A stretch of DNA of 64,000 bases from Nocardia speluncae NBRC 108251. Lineage in GTDB: Bacteria; Actinomycetota; Actinomycetes; Mycobacteriales; Mycobacteriaceae. Where the stretch lies: NCBI RefSeq assembly GCF_001613245.1, contig NZ_BDBZ01000002.1:310001-374000 (forward strand), in the 5' to 3' direction. Both the position numbers and the translations under genes were made by a program. This document shows positions 46,382 through 60,255 of the stretch, one piece after another (the stretch's first letter is position 1; every line of letters begins with the position of its first letter). The notes below the pieces were generated by a model. It saw nothing but the letters and a program-made list of their open reading frames with translations, did no database searches and had not been told where the DNA came from.

Positions 46382-49300
46382 TCAGCTGCGCAAGCGCGCG
46401 CGGAGGTGTTCGCGCAGTACGGGTCCGATCACCGCGAGCGCTTGCGCCGTGGTCATCTCCGCGTGTGTGCATTCGATTTCATGGGCTGTCACCGAGCCGG
46501 TGACGAATTCTTGCCACGCGCCGGGCCGGCGGTCGGCTGCCGCTCGGTTCACCGGGTCGGTGGCGGCGGCGAAGAAGAGCAGGTCGCCATCGAAAACACC
46601 GGGCCGGAACCCATTGGCCTGCACCGTGCCGTCGGCGTAGCCGGCGTAGAGCCGTTCCAGATGCTCGAGGGTGAGCGCCGCGAACGGTCCCGGCCGTGAG
46701 CGCAGCATCTCGGCGGCCTCGGCCAGCGTCGGTTCCGCACCGTCGACGGCGAGGTCACCGCCGAATTCGCCGAGGATCTCGCTGATCGTCGGCATCGCGT
46801 GTCCGGCCAGATCGTCGGAGAGCCGGTAGCTGTCCAGCATGGTGAGCGATTCGACTTCCTCGCCGTCCTCTTGCAACCGCACCGCGATCTCGTGCGCGAT
46901 GAGGCCACCCAGTGACCAGCCGAGCAACTGGTACGGCCCGTGCGGCTGCACCGATCGGATATGGGCCAGATAGTGCTCGGCGACCTCGGCGATCGACCCG
47001 AACCCCGGCTCGCCCGCCGCCTGCGGCGCCTGCAGCCCGTATACCGGCTGATCGGTGGGCAGTTCGGCGAGTAGACCGGCGTAACACCAGGACAACCCGA
47101 TGGCGGGGTGGACGCAGAACAGCGGGGCACGGCCCGATCCGGAATCGGGTCGCAACGACAGCAGTGGTGCGAGCGCGAGATCCATCGCATCGCTCGCGGT
47201 GCCGTCACCGATCCGGGCCGCCAGGGCAGCCGGGGTGGATTCACCGAACAGCAATTGCATCGGCAGGTCCAGTCCGGCCTCGCGCGCCTGGGCAACCACC
47301 TTCGTGGCGAGCAGGGAGTTACCACCCAATTCGAAGAATCCGTCCGCGGTGCCGACCCGTTCGACTTCGAGCACATCGGCGAAGATTTCGCACAGGGCGG
47401 TTTCGAGGGGGTTCGTCGGTGCCCGGTATCCCTCGGCTGCAGAGAACACCGGTTCGGGCAGGGCCGCCCGATCGAGTTTGCCCACCGGCGTCAGCGGCAG
47501 CCGGTCGATCAGCATGATCGACTGCGGAACCATGTAGTTGGGCACGGATTCGGATACGTGTGCGGTCAGTTCGGCCGCGGTGGCGCCCGGCGCGGCCTTC
47601 ACGTACGACACCAGTGCGGTGGCACCCGCCGGAGTGCGATGGCCGGTGGTGTACGAGAACTCCACCGCCGGATGCCGGCTCAGGGCGGCGTCGATTTCGC
47701 CGAGCTCGATCCGGAAACCACGGATCTTCACCTGGTGGTCGGACCGCCCGACGTACTCGATATCGCCGGGGCCGCCGTCACCACCGGCGCGGATCCGGAC
47801 CAGATCGCCGGTGCGGTACATTCGTTCGCCCGGCTTCCCGAATGGGTTGGCGACGAACCGCTGCGCGGTGAGACCGAGGCGGTCATGGTAGCCGCGGGCC
47901 AGCGCGCCGCCCGCGAGATACAACTCCCCGGTAACGCCGAGCGGGGCCGGCCGCAGCCGGGAATCCAGAACCATCGCAGCCACCCCGCGGATCGGTTCCC
48001 CGATCGGGATCGGACCTGCCGGCACCAGCGGCTGCGAGACCACCGTAACGATGGTGGTCTCGGTGGGACCGTAGACATTGTGCAGGTTACGACCCGGCGC
48101 CCAGCGGGCCACGACCTCGGCGGGCAGCGCCTCACCGCCCACCAGCACGTGCTGGAAATCGGTGATACCGGTCGGATCCACCGTGGCCAGGGCGGCCGTG
48201 GTGATGAACGCGTGGGTGATGCGTTCGGCGATCAGGACCCGCGCCAGTTCCGTTCCACCGACGACACCGGGTGGGGTCAACACCAGAGTGGCGGCACCGC
48301 CGAGCGCGAACAGCAGGTCCAGCATGGCGGCATCGAAACTCGGCGTCGCGAAATGCAGGATACGGCTGTCGGGCCGGACGTCGAACCGCTGGGCGGTTTC
48401 CGCCGCGAAGTTCGACAGACCGCGATGGGTGACGACCACGCCCTTCGGCGTACCGGTGGATCCGGAGGTGTAGATGACGTAGGCCGGGTTGTCCATCCGC
48501 AGCGGCCCGTTCCGTTCCGCATCGGTGACCGGTGTGCTGGACGCGTCCAGCACCTCTTCCCGGAATTCGGGATCGTCGAGGGCCAGCCACTGGACCTCAC
48601 CCACCAAGTGCGGCCGGTACTCGGCGAGCGTGAGCCCCAGTGCGGCACCGGAATCGGTGAGCATATGGCTGATTCGGGCCGCCGGATAGCCGGGGTCGAC
48701 CGGGACGAAGGCCGCGCCGGTCTTGGTCACCGCCAGAACCGTCGCCACCGATTCCACCGTGCGCGGAATACCCAGCGCCACGAGCGTTTCCGGGCCGACA
48801 CCGTAACCGACGAGTACCCGCGCGAGCCGATTGCTCCAGCGGTCGAGCGCGTCATAGGTGACCTCGACACCCGCGGCAGCCAGCGCGACCGCTCGCCGGT
48901 CGACCGACGCCGCCGCCGCGAAGACCGCGGGCAGGGTGGCCGGCTGATCCGGATCGGCCCGGCGCAGCGGTGCCAGCGCCGACCATTCCGTCGGTTCCAG
49001 CAACTCCAGATCGCCGACGAGCACGGCCGGATCAGCCGCGATCGCGGCGAGCAGCCGGACCAACCGGCGGCCGAGCCGGGCCGCGGTCTGTTCGTCGAAC
49101 AGGTCCGCGCTGTAGTTCACCGCAACAGCTATTCCGTCCGGCGACCGATCCTCGCCCCGGCATTCGGTGAGCGTGAACTGGAGATCGAATTTCGCGATAC
49201 CGGCATCGATATCCATCGCCTCGATACTCAGCCCCGGCAGTTCCAGTGCCCGCACCGGTTCGTCGCGGACCGACAGCATCACCTGGAACAGCGGGTGATG

Positions 49301-52300
49301 CGATTGCGACCGCACCGGGTTCAGTACCTCGACGAGCCGTTCGAACGGCAACTCGGCGTGCGCGAAGGCGTCGAGATCGGCTTCCCGCACCGTATCGAGC
49401 AGTTCGGTGAACTGCCGGCCCGAATCGACCGGTGTCCGCAGCACCAGAGTGTTGACGAACATACCGATCATCCGGTCGAGCTCGGGATGGCCGCGGCCCG
49501 CGACCGGGGAACCGACGACGATATCGCCGGATCCGGTGAGGCGGTGCAGCAGTACCGCCAGTGCGGCGTGCAGCACCATGAATACGCTCACGTTGTGGCG
49601 GGCCGCGAGATCGCGCAGGTCCCGGTGCGCGCCGGCGTCGAGCCGTTCCTCCACGGTGCCGCCGCGGTAGGCCGGAACCGGCGGACGGGACCGGTCGGCG
49701 GGTACGGCGAGGAGTTCGGGCAGTCCGTCGAGCGCGTCGCGCCAGTACTCGAGCTGGCTGCTGATCACCGAGTTCGGATCGTTTTCGTCGCCGAGCAGTT
49801 CACGCTGCCACAGCGTGTAGTCGATGTACTGCAGTTGCTCGGTATCCGGGCGTGGCTCGGCACCGAGCCGCACTGTCCGGTACGCCTCGGCCACATCGGC
49901 GGCGAGCGGTTGCAGCGACCATCCGTCCATGGCGATGTGATGTACCACGAGTACCAGGATGTGATCGTCCGGGGCGACGACGAACAATCCTGCCCGCAAG
50001 GGGATCTGCGTGGACAGGTCGAATCCGGGGGCGATGAACCGCTCGATATCGGCACGCGGGTCGGCCTCGGTCGCCGGAGTCTGCAGGGCGACAGCGGCGC
50101 CGGGGAGATCGCGGACCACCTGGGTGGGTTCGCCATCGATCTCCGGGAACACCGTCCGCAGGGTTTCGTGCTGCTGCTGCACCGAGTGCAGGGCTGTCGC
50201 CAGCGCCATCCGGTCGAGCGGGCCGCGCAAACGCAGCACCACCGGAACGTTGTAGGCACCGGGAGTTGCCGCCGGATCGGAACCACCGAACCGATTGAGG
50301 AACCACAGCCGCTGCTGGGCCGGGGACAACGGAATCCGGGCGGGACGCGCGCGGCGTTCCAGTGCGGGCCCGTTCTCACCGGCGTTCTCGCCGTCCAGCC
50401 GGGCGGCCAGTTCGGCGACAGTGGACGCGGTGAAAACCGAACGGACCGCCAGCCGCACCCCGGTGGCCGCTTCCAGGCGCCCGACCAGCTGAGTCGCCAG
50501 TAGTGAGTTGCCGCCGATCTCGAAGAAATTATCCCCGGTATCGGTGACCGGGGCGTCCACCAGATCGCCCATAACCGCGGCGACCAGGCGTTCGGTAGCG
50601 GTCTGCGGGGCCCGCCCGGCGGATACGGTGGGCAGCGCCTGCGGTTCGGGCAGCGCGGCGATATCCAGTTTGCCGACGGGGGTCAGCGGGATCTCGTCCA
50701 GCAGTGTGAACGCGGTGGGCACCATATGCCGAGGTAGCCGGTGCGCCAGATATTCGCGCAGCTCCTCGGGTTCGGGCCGGCGGCCGGGATCGGCCGGATG
50801 CACATAGGCCACCAGCCGATCCACCCCGGCCACCCGGCGAACTTCGGTATGGGCGAAATGCACCGCCGGGTGAGCGGTGAGCGCGCCGGTGATCTCGCCG
50901 AGTTCGATACGGAACCCACGCATCTTCACCTGGTTGTCACTGCGTCCCAGATAACGCAGGTCGCCCTCAGGAGTCCAGCGGACCACATCACCGGTGCGGT
51001 ACATCCGGGCTCCGGTGGGGCCGTACGGGTCGGCGACGAAACGTGCCGCGGTGAGGCCGAACCGTTCGTGATAGCCCCGGGCCAGCCCGGGTCCTCCGAG
51101 ATACAGCTCCCCGGGGACACCGGTGGGTACGGGGCGCAGGCGTTCGTCGAGGATTACCGCGCGCACTCCGCGGATCAGCGACGCCAGACCGGCGGGGCGG
51201 CCCGGCACCACCGGGGTCACCGAGACCACGACGGTGGTTTCGGTGGGCCCGTAGGCGTTGAACATCCGCCGCCCCGGCGCCCAGCGGGCCACCAGTTCGG
51301 GGCCGACATGTTCGCCGCCCACCATCAGGCCGCGCAGCCGCGGCAGCGGCCACCGGTCCGGGTCGATGGTGGCGAGGGCAGCCGGGGTGATGAAGGTATG
51401 CGTCACCTCGGCGCGGGTCATGAGTTCGGCCAACTCGTCGCCGCCGTACACCTCGGGCGGGACGATCACCATGGCGGCGCCGGGGCCGATGGCGAGCAGC
51501 AGGTCCAGGACCGCGGCATCGAAACTCGGCGAGGAGAAATGCAGTGTCCGCGCGCCGGGGTTGATGGCCAGCCGGTCGCGGAACTCGTCGGCGAGATCGG
51601 CGAGCGAGCCGTGGGTTGCGGTGACGCCCTTGGGTTTACCCGTGGACCCGGAAGTGTAGATCAGGTACGCCGGATCGGTGACCCGCACCGGGCGGACCCG
51701 GTCGGCATCGGTGACCGGGTCGGCCGGAACGCCGGTTTCCCGCCGCCCGGCGGGAGTGTCGAGCAGCAGCCAATCGATATGGTCACCGCCCGCGGCGCGC
51801 AGCGTCTCCGCATGCCCCGCGCGGCTGATACCGACGGTGCAACCGGAATCGGCGAGCATATGCGCAACCCGCTCGACGGGATAGTTCGGATCCACCGGAA
51901 CGAATGCGGCCCCAGATTTGGCGATGGCCAGCATGGCCGTCACCGAATCGGCGGACCGGGTGAGCCCGAGCGCGACCCGGTCCCCCGCACCCAGGCCACG
52001 ACGGATCAGCGCCCGGGCCAACCGGTTGGCCCGGCGGTCCAGTTCGGCGTAGGTGAGTACGGTGTCCTCGGTGTGGAGCGCCGGGCGCGCGCTGTGCGCG
52101 AGGACGGTCGCGGCGAACAGGCTCGCCAGGGTGCGCGGGATTCCGGGAACCGGGCCGCGGGCGGGGCTGTAGGTGGCGCGTTCGGAATCGGTGCGCGTAT
52201 CGATATCGCCCACCGCGATATCGGGTCGTTCGGCGACAGTGGCCAGGACGCGCAGAAACCGATCGGCCAGGGTCTGCACCGTGGCCGCGTCGAACAGTTC

Positions 52301-55300
52301 GTCGGCGTAGACGAATTCGAGCTCACCGGCGTCGAGGGCACCTGCCCGGAGTTCGAGATCGAACTTCGCGCGGGCGATATCGAGCGCGGCCGCATCCACC
52401 GCGAGTCCGGGCAGCTCCAGCGTCGGCACCGGGGTGTCCTGCACGGTCAGCGCAACCTGGAACAGCGGGTGACGCCCGGTGGCGCGGGGATCGTTGCCCA
52501 GGGCCGAAACCACCTGTTCGAACGGAATATCGGCGTGGGCGAGGGCGGCAAGTTCGGTATCGCGGTCGGCCCGCAGCAGATCGGTGAAGGAACGGGCCGG
52601 GTCGACGTCGGAACGCAACACCAGAGTGTTCACGAACATGCCGACCAGCTCGTCGAGCCGCCGATCGGTACGCCCGGCGACCGGAGTGCCGATGGCGATA
52701 TCGCGGCCGCCGGTCACCGACCGGAGCAGTACGGCGAGCGCCGAGCGTAGGAGCATGAACGGGCTCACGCCCTGGGCGCGCGCCAGTTCCGCAAGTGCCT
52801 GGCGTATCGGCGCCGGGATCGTGTATCGCACTGTCCCCGCAGTCTGCTGCGGTTCCGCCGGACGGGGCCGGGTATAGGGCAGGGGCAGTTCCTCGGGCAG
52901 CCCGGCGAGCCGATCGCGCCAATAGCCGAGTTGCCGGGCGGCGAGGCTGTCCGGGTCGGTGGCGGCGCCGAGATGCTCGCGCTGCCAGAGCCCGAAGTCG
53001 GCGTACTGCACGTCGAGCGGGCTCCAGTCGGGCACGGAGCCGGCGCACCGGGCCCGGTACGCAACGGCGAGGTCGCGGGTGAGCGGTGCCAGCGACCAAC
53101 CATCCGCGGCGATATGGTGCACCACCACACCGAGCCGGTAACGGTCCGCACCGGTCCGCAGCAGGGTCGCACGCAGCGGGGTGCCGGTGGTGAGGTCGAA
53201 ACCGGTGGTCGCCGCCTCGTGCAGGGCCGCGGCGGCACCGGCCCGATCGGTGTCACGGACTTCCACGACGGGAAGCGCCCACGTGGCAGGAAGGATCCGT
53301 TGCTGTGCACCGTTTCCGTCGTCGGGATAGGTGGTGCGCAGGACCTCGTGCCGTTCGACGATATCGCCCAGCGCCGAACGCAACGCCGCCATATCGAGGG
53401 CGCCCTCGATATCGAGGACGAAGGCGATGTTGTAGGCACTGGATTCGGGGGCAAAGCGGTTGAGGAACCACATCCGCTGCTGCGGCAGCGACAACGGGAT
53501 CCGGTCGGGCCGCGGATCCCGGGCGGTCAGCGGCACCCGAACCGTCACCGGAGTGCGGGTGACGTATTCGGCCAGCCCGGCCACGGTCGGTGCCTCGAAC
53601 ACGGTCCGCACCGGAAGGTCTACCCCGAAACGGTCGTACAGACCGCCCACCAGCCGGGTAGCCAGCAGCGAGTTCCCGCCGAGATCGAAGAAACCGTCGT
53701 CCACGCCGGTGACTTCCCGGCCCAGCACCTCGGCGAACACCTCGGCGACCCGGCGTTCGATATCGGTGGCCGGCGGCCGGGAGGTCGCGGTCGCGCTGAC
53801 GAAGTCCGGTTCCGGCAGCGCCTTCCGGTCGAGCTTGCCGGAGGGAGCGGTGGGGAATTGCGGCAGCACGGTGACGGCGTCGGGAACCATATAGCCGGGC
53901 AGCCGGCCGCGGACACTGCCCCGCACCCCGGCCGGATCGACGCCCGCATCGGCGACGATATAGGTAGCGAGACGTTGCCGGCCCTGCGGATCCGTATGTA
54001 CGACGGTCAGCGCGCGGCGGACCCCGGGATGGTCGCGCAGGACGTGATCGATCTCGGACAGTTCGATCCGGAACCCACGCAGTTTCACCTGATCGTCCGC
54101 GCGTCCCAGGAATCGCAGCCGGCCGGACCGGTCGGCCACGACCAGGTCACCGGTGCGGTACATCCGTTCGCCGCGGCGGCCGTAGGGATTGGCCGGGAAC
54201 CGGGCGGCAGTGAGCGCGTGCCGCCCGTGATATCCGCGGGCCACGCCGGGGCCGGACAGGTACAGCTCGCCGGGCGTGCCCGGCGGCACCGGCCGCAGCC
54301 GGGAGTCGAGAACGAAAAGCCGCATCCCCCGCACCGGATGGCCGAGCGGTACCGGCCGGCCGGGCCGCATGGGTCCGGACATGGTGGCGGCGACGGTGGC
54401 CTCGGACGGACCGTACATGTTGTGCATGCGGTATCGGCGAGCCCAGGTGGCCACCAGCTCGGGTCCGGGGGCCTCACCGCCCACCATGACCGTTTGCAGC
54501 CGGTCCAGACCGGCCGGGTCGACGGTGGCCAGCGCGGCGGGCGTGACGAACGCGTGGGTGACCCGTTCGACCTGTAGGAAGGTGGCGAGTTCGCTACCGC
54601 CGTATATCTCCGGGGGGGCGATCACGACCGTCGCCCCGCAGGCGAAGCCGAGCAGCAGTTCCAGTACCGACGCGTCGAAACTGGGCGAGGAGAAATGCAG
54701 CGTGCGCGCGGCCGGGGTGACCCCGAACAGGTAGCACTGTTCCGCCGCAAACGAAGCCAGTCCGCCATGGGTGACGACCACGGCCTTCGGGGTACCGGTC
54801 GATCCGGAGGTGTAGATCAGATAGGCCGGGTGGATGGTGCGCACCGGGCGGATCCGGTCGGCATCGGTCACCGGCGCGGAAGAGACTGCCGCGCACGCTG
54901 TTTCCAGCTTCCTGTCGCCGAGAACCAACCACTGCCGGACAGCGCCGGAATGCTCGCGCAACACGTCGAGCTGATCGGGGCCGGTCACACCCAGCAGCGC
55001 ACCGGAATCGGTGAGCATATGCGCTATGCGGTCGCGCGGGTAGCCGGGATCGACCGGCACATACGCCGCACCGGTCTTGGCGACAGCCCAGACCGCGGTG
55101 ATCGCATCCAAGCCACGGGGCAAGGCGAGCGCGACCACGGTTTCCGGGCCGGCCCCCTGTGCGATCAGCAACCGGGCCAGGCGGTTCGCTCGCTCATCCA
55201 GTTCCCGGTAGGTCGTATCGCGGCCGCGGAAACGCACCGCAACACCGTCCGGATCGCGGACCGCGGACCGGCCGAGAAGTTCGGCCAGCGAAACGGGCGG

Positions 55301-58300
55301 TTCCGCCGGACCGCCCGCCAGCGGTACGAGATTGCCGTACTCGCGCCGGTCCAGCACTTCGATATCGCCGACCGGCCGCCGCGGCGCGGCCACCGCGGCG
55401 TCGAGTACCGCGACGAACCGCCGAGCGATCGACTGCACGGTCCGCTCATCGAACACATCGGTGGCGTAGCCGATTTCGGCGTGCAACTCACCACCGGAGT
55501 TGTCGTCGTGCATCTCGAGCTGGAGATCGAATTTTGCGATACCTGCATCCAGCGCCATGATCTCGGTCCGCACCCCGGGCAGATCCAGGTCGATTTCACC
55601 GGCGTTGTCGTAGGACAGCATCACCTGGAACAGCGGGTGGCGGGCGCCGGAGCGCTCCGGATTCACCACCTCCACGAGCCGCTCGAACGGCACATCGGCG
55701 TTGGCGAAGGCATTGAGATCGGTTTCCCGCACGATATCGAGCATCCGGTCGAAATCGCCGGCGGGATCGACCTCGGTACGCAGGACCAGGGTGTTGACGA
55801 ACATCCCGACCAGCTCGTCCAGCGCGGGATCGCTGCGTCCCGCGATCGGGGTGCCGATGACGATATCGGTGCTGCCGCAGATCCGGGACAGCAATGTCGC
55901 CAGAGCCGCATGCACCACCATGAACATGCTCGCACCGCGGGCAGCCGCCAGTTCCGCTGCTGCCCGGCGGGTGCCCGCCGGAATGGTGAAGGCGACCCGC
56001 CCGCCCTCGGTGGACCGGTGCGCGGGACGCGGCCGGTCGAGCGGGAGGTCGAGCTGATCCGGCAGGCCGGCGAGTTCGGCGCGCCAATGGGTGACCTGCC
56101 GGCTCAGCGCGCTGGCGGGATCGGATTCCTCACCGAGCAACTCGCGCTGCCACAGCGCGAAATCGGCGTACTGCACGGGCAGCGGGGTCCAAGCGGGTGC
56201 CAGGCCCGCGGCCCGCGCGGCAACCGCGACAGTGAGGTCGCGGACCAGCGGCGCCACCGACCAGCCGTCGCCGCAGATATGGTGCAGCACCAGCACCAGC
56301 ACATGGCAATCGGTATCGACGGCGTACAGCCCGACCCGGAACGGAAGCTCCGCACGCAGGTCGAACGGCCGCGTCACGAACTCGGCGGCCAGTTCGCGGA
56401 CTCCGTCGCCGGCCACCTCCACCGGCTCGAGCGTCAGCGGTACTTCCGACAGCGGATGTACCAGCTGCTGCGGACCCTCGCCCAGATCGGGGAAGCTGGT
56501 GCGCAGGCTTTCGTGCCGCTCGAGCACATCACGCAGACCGGCGCGCAGCACATCGATATCGAGGTTGCCGTCCAGCTGCACGGCCAGCGGCATGTTGTAG
56601 GCGGCGGCGTGTTCGGCGAACCGGTTGAGGATCCACAGCCGCCGCTGCGCCGGGGACAGCGGAATCCGTTCGGGCCGTGGCACCGGAACTAGGCGCGGGG
56701 AGGCGAGATCCGGTTCGTGCACCGTGAACCGTTCGGTGAGCGCGGCGATACTGCCGGCTTCGAACAAGTCGCGAATCGTCAGGGCGGTACCCAGCGCGGT
56801 ATTGATCCGCGCCACCGCCCGAGCGGCCACCAGCGAGTTTCCGCCCAGTTCGAAGAAGCCGTCGTCGATACCGACCTCGGGTAGGCCGAGCAGTTCGGCG
56901 AATATCGCGGCCAGTACCTCTTCGACCTCGGTGCGCGGCGCGGTCCGCACCCGGTCGCCGGTGGGCCCGGGCGCCGGCAGTGCGGACCGATCGATCTTGC
57001 CGTTGCTGTTGAGCGGTAGTTCGGGTAGCGAGGTCACCGTCGCGGGCACCATATATCCCGGTAGCGTGCGCGCCAGCCGAGTCCGCAGCTCTGCGGTTTC
57101 GAGCGGTTCGTCACCACGAACCACCACGTAGGCGGCCAGCTGATCGCCGGCCGGCGTCGCCTGGGCGATACAGACCGCGCGCGCGATCCGCTCGTCGCCG
57201 AGCAGCGCCGCTTCGATTTCGCCGAGCTCGATCCGCAAACCGCGAATCTTCACCTGGAAATCGGTGCGGCCCAGATATTCCAGCACGCCGCGGCGCGTGT
57301 CCCCGAGCTGCCAACGGGCCAGATCACCTGTCCGGTACATCCGCTCACCGGCGTGGAACGGGTCGGCGACGAATCGTTCGGCGGTCAACGGGGCCTGCCC
57401 GAGATATCCGCGAGCCAGCTGTACCCCGGACAGATACAGTTCACCCACCGCGCCGGGAGCTACCGGGCGCAGCGCATTGTCGAGCACATAGGTCCGGGTG
57501 TTCCACACCGGTGAACCGATCGGCACGGTGACCGGATCCGGCGAGCACTCCCAGTAGGTCACATCGACCGCGGCCTCGGTGGGGCCGTACAGGTTGTGCA
57601 ACTGCGGCACGGGCAGCGCCGCCCGGAAATCACGAACCGTCGCGGCCGGCAACGCCTCCCCACTGCAGAAGACGCGCCGCAATGTGACACAGTCGCCCAC
57701 CGCGGTATCGGTGACGAAGACCGAGAGCATGGAGGGCACGAAATGTGCCGTGGTGATGTGTTCTTCGCGGATGAGCCGCGCCATATACGCCGGATCGCGG
57801 TGGCCGTCGGGCCGGGCCACCACCAAGCGGGCTCCGGTCTGCAACGGCCAGAAGAACTCCCAGACCGAAACGTCGAAGGTCGCCGGGGTCTTCTGCAGCA
57901 CCGCATCGGTGTGATCGAGCGGGTATTCGTGCTGCATCCAGCGCAACCGGTTCACGATCGCGCGGTGCGTGACGCCGACGCCCTTAGGGGTTCCGGTGGA
58001 CCCGGAGGTGTACAGCAGATAGGCGAGGTGATCGCCGCGCAGCGGTACGGTCCTGTCGCTGTCGGTGATCGGCGCCGGGTCCCGCTCGGACAGATCCACC
58101 GTGTCGACGGCGATCGCCGCGATGGTGCCGGGCAGGGCGAGACCGTCGCGGGCGGCGGCCAGCAGGGCGACCGGCCTGGCTCGGTGAACGATCTGTTCCA
58201 GCCGCTGGACCGGATGTTCGGGATCCAACGGCAGGTAGGCGGCACCTGACTTGATCACGGCGTACATCGCGACCACCAGATCGAGGCTGCGGCGCAAGCA

Positions 58301-59881
58301 CAGCGCCACCACTTGCTCCGGGCCTGCTCCTTCTGCGATCAGCAGACGCGCCAGTCTGTTCGCGCGTGCGTCGAGTTCCCGGTAGGTCAGCGCCGCGTGC
58401 TCGAATCGCACGGCCTCGGTATCCGGGGTGCGCGCCGCGCGATCGGCGAAAATACCTGCCAGAGTGGCCGGTTCCACCTCGGCGGCGGTGTCGTTCCAGG
58501 TGTGCAGGACCTGCCGGTGCTCGGCCTCGGTGAGGGCAGTCAACTCCCGGACGGGGGTGTCACGATCACTGGCGAGGAAACGATCCAGGAAGTCCAGGTA
58601 GCGCCGGCGATGAGCGGCGACCTCGGCCTCACTGTAGAGCTGCGGGTTTGCCTCGAAATCGAGGTGGATCCCGGCACCGTCGCTGTTGTAGAGGTTGACC
58701 GAAAGGTCCTCGACCGGACCCGTTGCCAGCACGTGCACCGAAACGTCGAGGTCGGCGAACTGCAGCGGCCGGGCGAAGAGCATGATGTTGATCATCGGGC
58801 CGAAGAATCCGCGGGTATCGCGGTCGTATCCGCAATCGCGGCGGATATCGTCGTGCCGGTAGCGCTGATGACGCAGCGCCCCTGTGATCTGGCCGCCCAC
58901 GACACGCACCACATCGTCGAGAGTGGTCGCGGGTCCGAACCGGATCCGCAGCGGCACCACATTCGATACGACCCCGGCCGAGCGGCGCAGCGATACCGTG
59001 GTGCGCGCCGATACCGGCAGGCTCAGCACCACATCGTCCCGCCCGGTCATCGCCCGCACATAGCAGGCCATCGCCGCGGCGAACAGCACCGAATTGGAAG
59101 AATCGCGCTGTTCGGCGGCGGCAACGACCGCGGCCTCCGTTTCCTCGCTCAGGACACCTGTTGCCAGCCGGCGCCCCGCGATCGCCGTGGCCGGCGCGTT
59201 GGTCACGGCGGACAGGCTGACGACTTCGCCTGCCCCGTCGAGCACCTCTTTCCAATACGCGCCGTCGCCGGCGCGGCGCTGCGATTTGCGGTAGTCGATC
59301 TCGCCGGCATACAGCTCGGCCAGCGGCGTTGCCCGCGATACCGCCGGTTCGCGGCCCTCCGCGTAGGCGGTGTAGATCTCGGAGGTACGGATCAGTGCGT
59401 TCATCGCGGCGTAGCCGTCGAGCACGATGTGGTGCACGCGGGAGTACCAGATGTAATCGCGCTCCCCCGTACGCAGAACGGCGTTGAAGACCAGCGGGTC
59501 GCAGTCGATATCGATCGGCGTGCGGGTGTCGTCGTGCATCCAGCGCAGCGCCGCGGCACGCGGGTCCGGCTCGTTACGCATGTCCAGGCGGGCCCAGCCG
59601 GGTCGGGAGGTGGGGTCGAGTACCTGATGCGGTACACCGTCCACCTGCACGATGCGCTGCAGTACCACCTCGGTTTCCACGCCGAAGCGTTCGATCGCGT
59701 ACAGCAGCAGGCCCGGGTCCAGATCACCGTGGAACTCCACATATTCGGCGATGATGAGAGGAATCTCCGGCTGAATCCGCTGGGCGTACCACATCGCGGT
59801 CTGCGCCGGTGTGAGCGGAAATGGTTCGGCCGAAAGCTCTGCCGACCAACTGCTATCGACCCCGGTGGCCGACGATCTCAT
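46382..59881 (-). CDS. four-module non-ribosomal peptide synthetase with terminal thioesterase
   Basis: A 4,499-residue assembly line, C-A-T four times then TE. C-domain HHxxxDG motifs lie near residues 151, 1201, 2255 and 3314; A-domain P-loops (YTSGSTG) near 625, 1689, 2742 and 3802; carrier sites (GGNSL) near 1013, 2067, 3122 and 4186; TE serine in GWSLGG near 4321. Pocket codes read by hand are DVWHFSLVDK (module 1, serine), DALFMGMVAK, DALFMGAVVK and DALFLGVIVK (no firm prediction). No epimerisation domain is seen. The first C domain is EntF-like ([14 protein letters not shown]), expected to take an aryl or acyl group. The ATG at 59881 has GGAG six bases upstream. No MbtH gene is nearby. 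Confidence 0.97.
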   Translation of the reverse strand: MRSSATGVDSSWSAELSAEPFPLTPAQTAMWYAQRIQPEIPLIIAEYVEFHGDLDPGLLLYAIERFGVETEVVLQRIVQVDGVPHQVLDPTSRPGWARLDMRNEPDPRAAALRWMHDDTRTPIDIDCDPLVFNAVLRTGERDYIWYSRVHHIVLDGYAAMNALIRTSEIYTAYAEGREPAVSRATPLAELYAGEIDYRKSQRRAGDGAYWKEVLDGAGEVVSLSAVTNAPATAIAGRRLATGVLSEETEAAVVAAAEQRDSSNSVLFAAAMACYVRAMTGRDDVVLSLPVSARTTVSLRRSAGVVSNVVPLRIRFGPATTLDDVVRVVGGQITGALRHQRYRHDDIRRDCGYDRDTRGFFGPMINIMLFARPLQFADLDVSVHVLATGPVEDLSVNLYNSDGAGIHLDFEANPQLYSEAEVAAHRRRYLDFLDRFLASDRDTPVRELTALTEAEHRQVLHTWNDTAAEVEPATLAGIFADRAARTPDTEAVRFEHAALTYRELDARANRLARLLIAEGAGPEQVVALCLRRSLDLVVAMYAVIKSGAAYLPLDPEHPVQRLEQIVHRARPVALLAAARDGLALPGTIAAIAVDTVDLSERDPAPITDSDRTVPLRGDHLAYLLYTSGSTGTPKGVGVTHRAIVNRLRWMQHEYPLDHTDAVLQKTPATFDVSVWEFFWPLQTGARLVVARPDGHRDPAYMARLIREEHITTAHFVPSMLSVFVTDTAVGDCVTLRRVFCSGEALPAATVRDFRAALPVPQLHNLYGPTEAAVDVTYWECSPDPVTVPIGSPVWNTRTYVLDNALRPVAPGAVGELYLSGVQLARGYLGQAPLTAERFVADPFHAGERMYRTGDLARWQLGDTRRGVLEYLGRTDFQVKIRGLRIELGEIEAALLGDERIARAVCIAQATPAGDQLAAYVVVRGDEPLETAELRTRLARTLPGYMVPATVTSLPELPLNSNGKIDRSALPAPGPTGDRVRTAPRTEVEEVLAAIFAELLGLPEVGIDDGFFELGGNSLVAARAVARINTALGTALTIRDLFEAGSIAALTERFTVHEPDLASPRLVPVPRPERIPLSPAQRRLWILNRFAEHAAAYNMPLAVQLDGNLDIDVLRAGLRDVLERHESLRTSFPDLGEGPQQLVHPLSEVPLTLEPVEVAGDGVRELAAEFVTRPFDLRAELPFRVGLYAVDTDCHVLVLVLHHICGDGWSVAPLVRDLTVAVAARAAGLAPAWTPLPVQYADFALWQRELLGEESDPASALSRQVTHWRAELAGLPDQLDLPLDRPRPAHRSTEGGRVAFTIPAGTRRAAAELAAARGASMFMVVHAALATLLSRICGSTDIVIGTPIAGRSDPALDELVGMFVNTLVLRTEVDPAGDFDRMLDIVRETDLNAFANADVPFERLVEVVNPERSGARHPLFQVMLSYDNAGEIDLDLPGVRTEIMALDAGIAKFDLQLEMHDDNSGGELHAEIGYATDVFDERTVQSIARRFVAVLDAAVAAPRRPVGDIEVLDRREYGNLVPLAGGPAEPPVSLAELLGRSAVRDPDGVAVRFRGRDTTYRELDERANRLARLLIAQGAGPETVVALALPRGLDAITAVWAVAKTGAAYVPVDPGYPRDRIAHMLTDSGALLGVTGPDQLDVLREHSGAVRQWLVLGDRKLETACAAVSSAPVTDADRIRPVRTIHPAYLIYTSGSTGTPKAVVVTHGGLASFAAEQCYLFGVTPAARTLHFSSPSFDASVLELLLGFACGATVVIAPPEIYGGSELATFLQVERVTHAFVTPAALATVDPAGLDRLQTVMVGGEAPGPELVATWARRYRMHNMYGPSEATVAATMSGPMRPGRPVPLGHPVRGMRLFVLDSRLRPVPPGTPGELYLSGPGVARGYHGRHALTAARFPANPYGRRGERMYRTGDLVVADRSGRLRFLGRADDQVKLRGFRIELSEIDHVLRDHPGVRRALTVVHTDPQGRQRLATYIVADAGVDPAGVRGSVRGRLPGYMVPDAVTVLPQFPTAPSGKLDRKALPEPDFVSATATSRPPATDIERRVAEVFAEVLGREVTGVDDGFFDLGGNSLLATRLVGGLYDRFGVDLPVRTVFEAPTVAGLAEYVTRTPVTVRVPLTARDPRPDRIPLSLPQQRMWFLNRFAPESSAYNIAFVLDIEGALDMAALRSALGDIVERHEVLRTTYPDDGNGAQQRILPATWALPVVEVRDTDRAGAAAALHEAATTGFDLTTGTPLRATLLRTGADRYRLGVVVHHIAADGWSLAPLTRDLAVAYRARCAGSVPDWSPLDVQYADFGLWQREHLGAATDPDSLAARQLGYWRDRLAGLPEELPLPYTRPRPAEPQQTAGTVRYTIPAPIRQALAELARAQGVSPFMLLRSALAVLLRSVTGGRDIAIGTPVAGRTDRRLDELVGMFVNTLVLRSDVDPARSFTDLLRADRDTELAALAHADIPFEQVVSALGNDPRATGRHPLFQVALTVQDTPVPTLELPGLAVDAAALDIARAKFDLELRAGALDAGELEFVYADELFDAATVQTLADRFLRVLATVAERPDIAVGDIDTRTDSERATYSPARGPVPGIPRTLASLFAATVLAHSARPALHTEDTVLTYAELDRRANRLARALIRRGLGAGDRVALGLTRSADSVTAMLAIAKSGAAFVPVDPNYPVERVAHMLADSGCTVGISRAGHAETLRAAGGDHIDWLLLDTPAGRRETGVPADPVTDADRVRPVRVTDPAYLIYTSGSTGKPKGVTATHGSLADLADEFRDRLAINPGARTLHFSSPSFDAAVLDLLLAIGPGAAMVIVPPEVYGGDELAELMTRAEVTHTFITPAALATIDPDRWPLPRLRGLMVGGEHVGPELVARWAPGRRMFNAYGPTETTVVVSVTPVVPGRPAGLASLIRGVRAVILDERLRPVPTGVPGELYLGGPGLARGYHERFGLTAARFVADPYGPTGARMYRTGDVVRWTPEGDLRYLGRSDNQVKMRGFRIELGEITGALTAHPAVHFAHTEVRRVAGVDRLVAYVHPADPGRRPEPEELREYLAHRLPRHMVPTAFTLLDEIPLTPVGKLDIAALPEPQALPTVSAGRAPQTATERLVAAVMGDLVDAPVTDTGDNFFEIGGNSLLATQLVGRLEAATGVRLAVRSVFTASTVAELAARLDGENAGENGPALERRARPARIPLSPAQQRLWFLNRFGGSDPAATPGAYNVPVVLRLRGPLDRMALATALHSVQQQHETLRTVFPEIDGEPTQVVRDLPGAAVALQTPATEADPRADIERFIAPGFDLSTQIPLRAGLFVVAPDDHILVLVVHHIAMDGWSLQPLAADVAEAYRTVRLGAEPRPDTEQLQYIDYTLWQRELLGDENDPNSVISSQLEYWRDALDGLPELLAVPADRSRPPVPAYRGGTVEERLDAGAHRDLRDLAARHNVSVFMVLHAALAVLLHRLTGSGDIVVGSPVAGRGHPELDRMIGMFVNTLVLRTPVDSGRQFTELLDTVREADLDAFAHAELPFERLVEVLNPVRSQSHHPLFQVMLSVRDEPVRALELPGLSIEAMDIDAGIAKFDLQFTLTECRGEDRSPDGIAVAVNYSADLFDEQTAARLGRRLVRLLAAIAADPAVLVGDLELLEPTEWSALAPLRRADPDQPATLPAVFAAAASVDRRAVALAAAGVEVTYDALDRWSNRLARVLVGYGVGPETLVALGIPRTVESVATVLAVTKTGAAFVPVDPGYPAARISHMLTDSGAALGLTLAEYRPHLVGEVQWLALDDPEFREEVLDASSTPVTDAERNGPLRMDNPAYVIYTSGSTGTPKGVVVTHRGLSNFAAETAQRFDVRPDSRILHFATPSFDAAMLDLLFALGGAATLVLTPPGVVGGTELARVLIAERITHAFITTAALATVDPTGITDFQHVLVGGEALPAEVVARWAPGRNLHNVYGPTETTIVTVVSQPLVPAGPIPIGEPIRGVAAMVLDSRLRPAPLGVTGELYLAGGALARGYHDRLGLTAQRFVANPFGKPGERMYRTGDLVRIRAGGDGGPGDIEYVGRSDHQVKIRGFRIELGEIDAALSRHPAVEFSYTTGHRTPAGATALVSYVKAAPGATAAELTAHVSESVPNYMVPQSIMLIDRLPLTPVGKLDRAALPEPVFSAAEGYRAPTNPLETALCEIFADVLEVERVGTADGFFELGGNSLLATKVVAQAREAGLDLPMQLLFGESTPAALAARIGDGTASDAMDLALAPLLSLRPDSGSGRAPLFCVHPAIGLSWCYAGLLAELPTDQPVYGLQAPQAAGEPGFGSIAEVAEHYLAHIRSVQPHGPYQLLGWSLGGLIAHEIAVRLQEDGEEVESLTMLDSYRLSDDLAGHAMPTISEILGEFGGDLAVDGAEPTLAEAAEMLRSRPGPFAALTLEHLERLYAGYADGTVQANGFRPGVFDGDLLFFAAATDPVNRAAADRRPGAWQEFVTGSVTAHEIECTHAEMTTAQALAVIGPVLREHLRARLRS

Positions 59882-60164
59882 CAATCACTCCGTTCTACAG
59901 TTCGACACTCCCCGAACAGCCCACGGCCGGCCGATACCGGTCGTGGGTGTGATTCACGACTGGTTATTCGGAGCGTCACCTTGAATGGATTGGCAGTCGA
60001 AACCGAATGGTTACCTGGAACCGGAACAGCGTTCGGACCACGGTGTCCGAATTCCGGCGCAGTCGTACACTTTCAGGCGGAATTCCGCCTCACTTCTTAC
60101 CCGGCGGCCCGGGTGCTGCCTAGATACTACGCACTACGAGCGGGTCTGTTTACCCTCTGCCGCC
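59882..60164. promoter_or_regulatory. NRPS upstream region with perfect 16-base palindrome
   Basis: The space between the lnt terminator and the NRPS start must hold the NRPS promoter (minus strand). AGGCGGAATTCCGCCT at 60075-60090 is a perfect palindrome and a possible operator. CCACG...CGTGG forms another weak hairpin near 59920-59946. No iron-regulator (IdeR/DmdR) box was found. Confidence 0.4.
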
Positions 60165-60190
60165 AAAAAATAAACCGGTCACGTCCGGTT
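60165..60190 (-). terminator. intrinsic terminator after the N-acyltransferase gene
   Basis: On the minus strand AACCGG (60190-60185) pairs with CCGGTT (60178-60173) over a six-base loop, followed by TATTTTTT. It lies about 65 bases after the lnt-like stop codon, so the NRPS gene is probably transcribed from its own promoter. Confidence 0.65.
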
Positions 60191-60255
60191 ACTGCATCGA
60201 CGGTCGGCGAATTTCCGGCAAACCTGCCGCGGGGGCGGCGAACAGGGTCCGGCGA

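Noticed and set aside
47108-50503. Long plus-strand open frame (about 1,130 codons) opposite the NRPS, plus others at 50741-52750, 52931-54577, 54695-56692 and 58313-60568
   Set aside because: They mirror the codon-position GC bias of the NRPS on the other strand, contain no recognisable domain and have no ribosome sites; they are shadows.
59885-60255. Iron-regulator box upstream of the NRPS
   Set aside because: No sequence close to the TTAGGTTAGGCTAACCTAA consensus is present, so siderophore regulation is not supported.
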